Assembly (NCBI GenBank): GCA_022701365.1
Contig: JAKUHH010000062.1
Coordinates: 62,001 to 126,000, forward strand
DNA from: Mycocentrospora acerina
Taxonomy: Eukaryota > Ascomycota > Dothideomycetes > Pleosporales
Reading direction: 5' to 3'
Length of the DNA stretch: 64,000 nucleotides
Positions 57,779-64,000 of this stretch are shown here, in pieces (the first letter of the stretch is position 1; each line of letters begins with the position of its first letter). Made by a program: the position numbers and the translations under genes. The notes beneath the pieces are model-generated. The model was not told where the DNA came from, did not search any database, and saw nothing but the letters and a program-made list of their open reading frames with translations.

Positions 57779-59020
57779 CTATGCCACACGTTTACGCGTT
57801 TCGAGCTTGCGTGGTGCCTTCTTCGTCGCAGTTGCTTGAATAGGCTGCGCACTGCTACCCTTTGTAGCTAGCTTTCTCGGCTTTTTCCTCTCTCCCTCCA
57901 ATACTGGGGAGGGAAATTTTTCCTTGTTATCGCCAGAAGAAGTGCGCTTAGCTTGGCCTGTTGATGCAGGCTTGGGTGGGGCCTGAGTTTTCGGGGCTGC
58001 CTTGAGTGGAGCTTTTTGTGGTGGAACAGCTTTAGACTCCGAAGTAGTTGCTTTCGGCTTGGAAACTGCTTGTAGTTTCGGGGCTGCTTGAGAACGAGTT
58101 TGGTTAAGTCTTGGTAATTCCTTCGGAGTTGGTGCCTCCTTGGGCTTTGGTGCCTCCCGAGGAGGTTGGTTGCTTTGCTTTGGTGCCTGTTGATTGTCTG
58201 GTTGTGGTTTTTGATTACCCGATTCAGTAGTTTGCAGGTTTTGACTTCTAGTTGCCTTTTGATTGGGTTGATTTGACACCTGTGCCTGCTTCTTACTTGT
58301 CTCTTTTCCACCCCAGGAGGGCATTGAGGCTCCCAAACCTCCCAAACCAAGAGCAGCTCCCTTTGGTATCGATGGCATCGCCGGCATACTGGGCATTGAC
58401 GGTCTCCAACTCGTCATATCCTTGGCCGACTGGGACCAAGTCTGTGGCATATCGTCTGGGGCATCCGCCTTCATTTCCTCTAACTCTTCTTTTGTAGGCG
58501 CTTGCGTCTCCCTAGTCTGCATGACCATCTTCTCCAACGCCTTCTTTTGTGCCGGTGTTGACTTCCAGTTTGGAAAGTCCCCAATAACGCTTCGAACTCC
58601 CTGGCTTGCCATCTGTCCAAGATCCCAAAACGGCCCATGCATCGCGCCGTACACTGAGCCGATACCCCCACCAAGCAAACCAGTAACCGTCGCAACGACG
58701 CCACCGACCAATGCACCAGTCAGCTTTCCCAGTGTAACGCCTGGTTGCACACCGAGCCCAGCCCCAGCGGCAAGTCCCTGAAACGTCCCCGAGCGCGTGT
58801 ACTTGGCTGCCTTTCCAAAAGACTCTGCCTCGATCTCCTTGTTGATGGCTTTTGCTAGAATCTCTTCGCGCGCATTCGGATCACCGGCTGCGTTTGCTGC
58901 TTGTCTCAACTCCCATGCTTTTTGCATCGCTTGGAGCGCCAGCCCAGCAGAGACACCTGAGTTTTGCTTGATTTCATGCTCGGGAATGGCATTTTGGTTG
59001 TCGGGACCGCCGTTGGTCAT
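57779..59020 (-). CDS. glycine-rich hydrophobic-core protein with Lys/Pro/Gln-rich tail, 413 aa
   Basis: I do not recognise a named family. Residues about 22-75 form a charged, helical Ala-rich segment with an NPNAREEIL-like stretch. Residues 80-130 are Gly-rich and hydrophobic with GxxxG spacing (LAAGAGLG, LTGALVGGVVATVTGLLGGG, GSVYGAMHGP), a glycine-zipper pattern that could insert in or coat a membrane. From about 215 to the end the protein is a low-complexity Lys/Pro/Gln/Ala/Ser tail with many KPK, PKE and KAP repeats, strongly basic (ending KAPRKLETRKRVA). There is no signal peptide. A peripheral membrane or scaffolding role is speculation. Single exon. It lies 183 bases downstream of the hydrolase gene on the same strand. 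Confidence 0.7.
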   Translation of the reverse strand: MTNGGPDNQNAIPEHEIKQNSGVSAGLALQAMQKAWELRQAANAAGDPNAREEILAKAINKEIEAESFGKAAKYTRSGTFQGLAAGAGLGVQPGVTLGKLTGALVGGVVATVTGLLGGGIGSVYGAMHGPFWDLGQMASQGVRSVIGDFPNWKSTPAQKKALEKMVMQTRETQAPTKEELEEMKADAPDDMPQTWSQSAKDMTSWRPSMPSMPAMPSIPKGAALGLGGLGASMPSWGGKETSKKQAQVSNQPNQKATRSQNLQTTESGNQKPQPDNQQAPKQSNQPPREAPKPKEAPTPKELPRLNQTRSQAAPKLQAVSKPKATTSESKAVPPQKAPLKAAPKTQAPPKPASTGQAKRTSSGDNKEKFPSPVLEGERKKPRKLATKGSSAQPIQATATKKAPRKLETRKRVA

Positions 59021-59203
59021 TTTCTCGATCGATGTGTTTGTGCTTTTGGATTTCGGTCAGGTTTGTTGTGTTGGCAATTCTCAAGAAAGTTCTCGTAATA
59101 TATCTTGTATGCTTCTTCCAAGCTTGGTAAATAGTGGGACGTGGAAGGGCCGATGTGGCTACGTCATTCCAAAATTGGGTGGCGCTCGCGTCCCGTCCCG
59201 TCT

Positions 59204-60200
59204 TCAAAGTACATCATTGTTGCCCATCGCTCCGTTCTCGACTTCTGAATACTGACGAAGTTGACGAGACAATACAAAATATTGCATAGAGAAAATGTTA
59301 TTACCAACAACGAGCTCTGTCTCAACCTCAAGGCTATTCAGCTCGTTATGTATGCGAACCGTCGACTCATAATCTACAAAAATATCCGGTTTACCATGTA
59401 AGAAATATATCGGCGGGAAATTCTTGTTGAAATGATTTGTCGCGTCCACACACTCGTAGTCCCCATTCGGTACAAGTGTTGAGACGGAGGTGCCGTTTTT
59501 GAGCTGCATGATGTACCATGCGCAGCGTGGATCATTCAATGCTGGCTTTCCATCGATGAATAATGGTAGCGAGGTGAAAGCTTGCGGTCCGTTGAAAATT
59601 TTCGAGATGTACTCCTCGGGCTGATTTGGAATCTGAGAGAATATAGATAACGGCGTCTTCCAGTACGGATCAGAAAGCTGTTTGCAACCGTAGAAGTCGA
59701 CAATCGCAAGAGGTGGATCGGAACATAGGCCAGTAGTCAATGCAAGTAGAGCTCCCGCTGAATGGCCCATTGCTACTATCCGGGAGCTGTCGATCTCGAT
59801 ATTTTCCTTCTTCAACGATTCTGGGAGCTTTTCTTGACACCACTTGAGCACATCGGTTGCATCTTGGATTGGGCCTTCGTAGAGCGATACTTGAGGACAT
59901 AATCGGTACTCGGGCGTAACAGCCACAAATCCTCGCGCAACAAGGGCAGCAACCTGGTTCTTTGGGATAAGATCTGTCGTACCTAACATGAAGCTGCCAG
60001 CATGGAAGATGAGAGCTGTATAATGTCAGGTTTTCAGTCTTGGAGATGATCAAACTCAATAGCCTACCAATAGGACGAGATTCCTTGGAAGGCGATACAT
60101 CGAAGAAGACATGAGTTGGTATAGAGCCGGCTAATTCGTCATCTTTCCATGTAAAGGTAAATCTTGAGACAGTGCGCATTGTTGCTGTGACGTGTACCAT
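59204..60200 (-). CDS. alpha/beta hydrolase (esterase/lipase, HSL-like), 2 or more exons, C-terminus uncertain
   Basis: Exon 1 is 60200-60068 and exon 2 starts at 60015 (intron 52 nt); reading to 59204 gives 314 residues. The splice makes RPIALIFHAGSFMLG, the oxyanion-hole motif in its usual place. TPEYRLCPQ, then MGHSAGALLAL with the nucleophile Ser (about 130), and LHGKPDIFV with the catalytic Asp (about 255) follow. The expected catalytic His about 30 residues after that Asp is not found in this reading. A further intron is possible: GTAATAACA at 59285 downwards with acceptor CGTCAG, or an acceptor near 59156 leading to a frame containing SLEEAYKIYYENFLE. The enzyme would hydrolyse small esters or amides in the cytosol. 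Either the 3' exon is misplaced here or the gene is C-terminally damaged. Confidence 0.75.
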
Positions 60201-60910
60201 CGTGATGAACCGCGATTTGGTGAGGCACGAAAATGAGGATTTAGATAGTGAAATAGAGGTCAAAAACGAGACAAAGCTTCAAATCTGTTTTCCAAGTGAA
60301 TTTTAGAATGCATAATATTTCAAATATATATATGTTACTTGTGCACGCCTAATAGTCCGTATGTACCGAGATGACTGCTAGGCGAATATGCACAATTTCT
60401 CGAACTGTTTACATCCTAGGCTCCAAAAGTGTGAAGCTTGCGTAAGGTTCTACCACGTTCCCTGAGGAGCGGGTAGTAGCTTCCCCGCCTTGCGGGCTAG
60501 ACTGAACTAGTGCTGACGAGTTTCGTGCGGCAATTGATCTGTCCCGTAGCGCTGAAGAGATCTCGCTAGGGTGTAATGCATACAAACATCGTTCGCTATT
60601 CTTGAAATGGAAAGAACCCCATTTTCAGTAAAAACAACTTCGCTACTTTTAGCCGCATAAAAATGTTAATTGTTACATACGAGTATTGTTGGCTGCATAG
60701 AAATCTCATCCGTGGTAAGACGTTTTAAGATGTAGATTTTCATGTAGGCAGACGACACAACAACGTAATCTCACTCAAGGGACCGCTGCCAGTGTTGTTT
60801 ATAGGTTACGAAATCAAGCTTCAAATGATATATGGTATGGTGAGTCTCGTTTGATATGTATTAGAAATGTTGTTTCGATCTCGCGATGTCTCTCGATTTG
60901 ATATGTCTTT
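60201..60910. other. intergenic
   Basis: Promoter region of the hydrolase and 3' region of the GH5 gene. Nothing else is supported. Confidence 0.5.
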
Positions 60911-62401
60911 CTATAACTTTGCAGTTGAAACTTTCGCATCCTCTCTCAGAGCTGCATTCAAACTCTCTCTGACCTTACAATTTTCAAACTTGAATGATGC
61001 TGCCAATTCATCGAGTTCAATTTCGCTCTTATCCTTAAAGTACTCGGCCATTTCTAGCCCTAAATACTCACTAAGTAGCGTCTCCCTTACCACGCGCTCA
61101 AAGTGACGATCGATTGTCCATAGTGGACTAGGGTACTTCTTGTTATGTAGATGTTCGGGTACCCACTCTTTGATTGACTTGAGAAATGGTTCATAAACGT
61201 GCTTAACCTTGTCATCATTTGAGCCCCAAAAGTCAGCACTAAGATCCTTCTTTTTCTGAATAAAAGGTGCGAGAAGCTTCATATACGCCGATTCCGGATC
61301 AGTATAAACCATGCCCTGATAGTTGATGTCCTTGTACGTCCATATGCTCCAGTGCACCTCTGTTTCGTGGTAGATTGATAGTTGTTCGCGAAGGAGTGCA
61401 ATCCGGCATTCGTTCACTTGATGTGCGCTCATTCCGTTTTCATCTGCAGATGCGTAAACAGGTCCAAACTCGCCGTTGTAGACAGGCACGTTAGCTTCGC
61501 GCATGAACTTCACTTTTCGCTCAAAGGAACTGCGTATTTTGGACTTTTGCTCTTCTGTACCAGTATATGTCCCTCCACGGGGAAACCCAAAAGAGGAATA
61601 ATCGTGGCAGGCGTAAACAGCGTTAGGGAGGGGCTCTGAGGGGAAGTGCGTAAAATCCATGGAGTACGTATTTCCGTCGATGAAAAGCATATGATCTGGA
61701 TCTACAGCACGTATAGCCTTCTCAATACGACTGTAGAAAGAGATCAAATTGACATGCTTTGGGTCCGCGGGCTCATTGAGCGGATTGTAGCCTGCGATGA
61801 CGGCATTACCTTTGTAATGCTTCGCGATCTCAACCCAAAGATCTACAACTCGATCTTGAAAGTGCTTGTGTTCCCAAAATAGAGCACGCGTGATGCCAGA
61901 GTCACAGTGCCAGTCTTGGTTCTGACCACCGGGAGCTGTGTGCAGGTCGATTATGACGTAAAGACCATACTTGGCGCACGCATTCACAACGCGGTCAAGA
62001 AGTCGGAAGCCCTCAGGCTTGATGATACCCGGGTTTAAGTCATCTTCGAAGTGGCGGTAGTTGATGGGCACGCGAATACTGTTTAGGCCCAGCGAGGCGA
62101 GAAACTCGGCGTCTTTTTCCGTGAAAAAGTAGTCCAAGAGGCGATCGAAGTAGAAGTCAGCCTTCTTTTTCCCGAGAACAGCAGAAACTGCTTCCCTATG
62201 CTCATGCTCATGGCCAGTGAATCCGGTGATAAAATTCTCCATGTTCATATGCCCGCCCAACCCTACACCTTTGAGGATCACTTTGTTGCCATCCTCATCA
62301 ACAATGGAGCTGCCTGACACTCGGAGAATGGACTTCGATCGCAAGTATCCATTGAGCTCTCCAGATAAGGAATCTCGAGATATCATAGCTATGGGAGCCA
62401 T
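60911..62401 (-). CDS. glycoside hydrolase family 5 protein (glucan beta-glucosidase type), 496 aa
   Basis: Single exon. The GH5 landmarks are in order: SIRVPINYR (Arg110), IIDLHTAPGGQN (about 150-161), AGYNPLNEPADP with acid/base Glu210, YACHDYS (His266/Tyr268), VPVYNGEFGP with nucleophile Glu311, and VHWSIWTYKD (Trp354). There is no signal peptide, so the enzyme is probably intracellular, unlike secreted exo-beta-1,3-glucanases. Length and the HTAPGGQN version of the loop suggest one of the fungal GH5 subfamilies acting on beta-glucosides or glucans, but I cannot fix the subfamily. The C-terminal ~100 residues beyond the barrel are charged and helical. It lies 302 bases downstream of the transcription factor gene on the same strand, with its own promoter space. 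Confidence 0.88.
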   Translation of the reverse strand: MAPIAMISRDSLSGELNGYLRSKSILRVSGSSIVDEDGNKVILKGVGLGGHMNMENFITGFTGHEHEHREAVSAVLGKKKADFYFDRLLDYFFTEKDAEFLASLGLNSIRVPINYRHFEDDLNPGIIKPEGFRLLDRVVNACAKYGLYVIIDLHTAPGGQNQDWHCDSGITRALFWEHKHFQDRVVDLWVEIAKHYKGNAVIAGYNPLNEPADPKHVNLISFYSRIEKAIRAVDPDHMLFIDGNTYSMDFTHFPSEPLPNAVYACHDYSSFGFPRGGTYTGTEEQKSKIRSSFERKVKFMREANVPVYNGEFGPVYASADENGMSAHQVNECRIALLREQLSIYHETEVHWSIWTYKDINYQGMVYTDPESAYMKLLAPFIQKKKDLSADFWGSNDDKVKHVYEPFLKSIKEWVPEHLHNKKYPSPLWTIDRHFERVVRETLLSEYLGLEMAEYFKDKSEIELDELAASFKFENCKVRESLNAALREDAKVSTAKL

Positions 62402-62703
62402 GTTCGCAGATGGTGTGCGGAGACGTTTTTTCTCGACACTGCGTAAATGAGAGAGGCCAAAAAATGGTTCTGTTATTTTGGGTGTTGTATTTTAGCCAAG
62501 ATGGGATCTCCTTTTTATAATAGTAATATTTATGATTTCTAAAGTATGTGCTCTTTGGAACTAGAATCTTAGTTTCCAACCTTTCGACATCATCGTAGGG
62601 CCGACATTCCGCGACGGCTAGTTGTGGCGGGGGAAAGCGACACTCCGCGTAGCCAATTTACGGGACGCTTCCCCAGTATTGTGAACCGAAGATCGGCACA
62701 GCT
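62402..62703. other. intergenic
   Basis: Promoter of the GH5 gene and terminator of the upstream gene. A TATAATAG-like sequence lies near 62515. Confidence 0.4.
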
Positions 62704-64000
62704 TTAGGCGGGTAGCTCGAGCTTGAGATCTGTTATTAAGATGCGAATAATATCTAACCGATCTGCTGCGTCGTACGATTCATGTTTCCACAAATCGAGG
62801 GCTGACGTAATATTATGGATTGCGTCCAGCCAATGCTCAGGTAGTATATCCAAACGCTCGGCAACTCGAGCTGCTAGAATCATAAGGGCACTCCTTGTGC
62901 AAGCGCGAAGCATTAGCCAGGTGCCATGGTGACGGATTGAAAATCCCTCCTTATCTTCAATAGTGCGTTGCACACAGCAATCGAGTGCTTTTCTGGCATA
63001 CATGTCCAGAGTGGCGGAACTTTGAGGTTCAAGCGAATTTACAGACAATGATCCTTCAAGGAACGGAATGTAGATCACATCATACGTATCGAGGAGACGA
63101 CCTTTGACTATGGAATTAAGTATACGTTCTTCCGGGTCGTGGGTGTTGAAAACATCTGGCATGGACATGACCCAGTTTTGCAGCTGTTGCTCGAATGTTG
63201 GTACAACAAGTGCCAGCTCTGTGTAGCGAGATTCTGCACTTGCATTAAGTTCTAGAATCTTAGTGATAGTCTGCCGAATATCCATATCTAGCCGCCGTAA
63301 AGAAATATCGGCAAGATAGTAAAACCACTTTGGCTCACGAGATGATTCGGTGGCTGGAGGTTCAGGAAATTGTTGGGGATATCCATTGTGGATGACACCA
63401 AAGCTAGGTATCGGAATATGTAACCGCAATTCTACCTCTGATTTCCAGCAAGCCCAGTAAATACATTCTGTTAGTGAATAATGGCCTGGTACCCTCGTTT
63501 CCAGAATGTCTGGCTGGATACAGACAATGGCTTGTGCAAACATCCGCCATGCTTCTAGTGGCCGCAATTCATACATGAAATAGACACCTGCTAGAAAGTA
63601 ACATTGAGGAACAATCAGACCGTCTGACAGTATCAGCATTCCAATGCGTCGTTGAGCAGCACCGAAGTAAGATCTTGCCGCGACCCGGTCTACTCGGCTG
63701 GCATCTAAAGATGCAATACTTCCAAGAGCACAAACGAGAAGCACGAGACAGGAGTTAGCATCCCATCCAATCCCATTAAAGCACACAGAGTGCATGATCT
63801 TTCGCAGAGACTCTTCTTCTAGCACAGGATTTTTGCTCAAAACATGCTCGAAGCACTGATGCATAAGATGTTCGGATGTGCTCATGTCTAGGTCGAAGCT
63901 AACGCTAGTGAGCTGTTCAAGAGGTGCTGATCTTCGGAGCAGCTGCATCAATTTGGTCTGACTGCCGAATCGCCCTTCGAAAACTGGCCACGCTAGCACC
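62704..64000 (-). CDS. fungal-specific transcription factor, C-terminal part (cut by window edge)
   Basis: The frame runs off the right end; only the C-terminal ~432 residues are seen. LAWPVFEGRF, then LLVCALGSIAS, RSYFGAAQRRIGML, GVYFMYELRPLEAWRMFAQA and YWACWKSEVELRLHIPIPSFG follow the order of the Fungal_trans (MHR) domain that accompanies a Zn2Cys6 DNA-binding domain. In this group LAWPVFE starts the segment shortly after the zinc cluster and linker. The Zn2Cys6 cluster should lie to the right of the window and is not visible here. It is a nuclear regulator; its target genes cannot be told. Nearness to the GH5 gene could mean local control, which is only a guess. Confidence 0.85.
   Translation of the reverse strand, partial: VLAWPVFEGRFGSQTKLMQLLRRSAPLEQLTSVSFDLDMSTSEHLMHQCFEHVLSKNPVLEEESLRKIMHSVCFNGIGWDANSCLVLLVCALGSIASLDASRVDRVAARSYFGAAQRRIGMLILSDGLIVPQCYFLAGVYFMYELRPLEAWRMFAQAIVCIQPDILETRVPGHYSLTECIYWACWKSEVELRLHIPIPSFGVIHNGYPQQFPEPPATESSREPKWFYYLADISLRRLDMDIRQTITKILELNASAESRYTELALVVPTFEQQLQNWVMSMPDVFNTHDPEERILNSIVKGRLLDTYDVIYIPFLEGSLSVNSLEPQSSATLDMYARKALDCCVQRTIEDKEGFSIRHHGTWLMLRACTRSALMILAARVAERLDILPEHWLDAIHNITSALDLWKHESYDAADRLDIIRILITDLKLELPA

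Noticed and set aside
46616..64000. A biosynthetic gene cluster formed by the PLP enzyme, hydrolase, GH5 and transcription factor
   Set aside because: No backbone enzyme (PKS, NRPS, terpene synthase), transporter or P450 is present, and spacing and functions do not suggest one pathway.
1..64000. CRISPR arrays or prokaryotic operons
   Set aside because: Spliceosomal introns, intron-bearing tRNA genes and RIP-type repeats show eukaryotic fungal DNA; no regularly spaced repeat array was seen.

Overview
The window looks like nuclear DNA of a filamentous ascomycete (Pezizomycotina). Genes have short introns (about 45-90 nt) with GT...AG ends, and two of the four tRNA genes carry a short intron after the anticodon. 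Long AT-rich tracts full of TpA hold repeat copies that differ from each other almost only by C/T and G/A changes, the mark of repeat-induced point mutation (RIP). The exact lineage cannot be read from the sequence.

Layout. 0.8-5.0 kb: one intronless gene for a 1401-residue protein I cannot name. 5.4-28.4 kb: an AT-rich, gene-poor block of decayed retroelements. It holds a 5.8-kb Ty1/copia-type element on the minus strand with 129-bp LTRs and a 5-bp target duplication, a Ty3/gypsy chromodomain relic with three copies of a ~275-bp LTR, two copies of a ~125-bp SINE-like element with target duplications, solo LTRs that escaped RIP, and a 337-bp MITE with TA target duplication. A seven-exon secreted GMC oxidoreductase gene (19.1-21.5 kb) sits intact inside this block. 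At its right edge is a small secreted protein gene with 8 cysteines (28.9-29.4 kb), flanked by direct LTR repeats, the usual setting of fungal effector candidates.

32-48 kb is gene-bearing: an NmrA-like NAD(P)-binding protein, a GIY-YIG-like T5orf172/DUF1766 protein, tRNA-Glu, tRNA-Lys, tRNA-Gly, tRNA-Ser, a C2H2-type zinc-finger protein of a fungal family, and a cystathionine gamma-synthase-like PLP enzyme. Around 44.3-44.6 kb a perfect 168-bp duplication is separated by a single N, almost certainly an assembly artefact.

50-64 kb, all on the minus strand: a secreted BNR/Asp-box propeller protein, a cysteine-rich cell-surface protein with Ser/Thr stalk and C-terminal hydrophobic anchor, a glycine-rich protein with a Lys/Pro/Gln-rich tail, an alpha/beta hydrolase, a GH5 glycoside hydrolase, and the C-terminal part of a fungal-specific transcription factor running off the right end.

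There is no PKS, NRPS or terpene-synthase gene and no evident single pathway. The secreted and surface genes and the GH5 enzyme suggest interaction with plant or organic substrate, but that is inference. Exon boundaries were placed by eye from splice signals, reading frame and family conservation.
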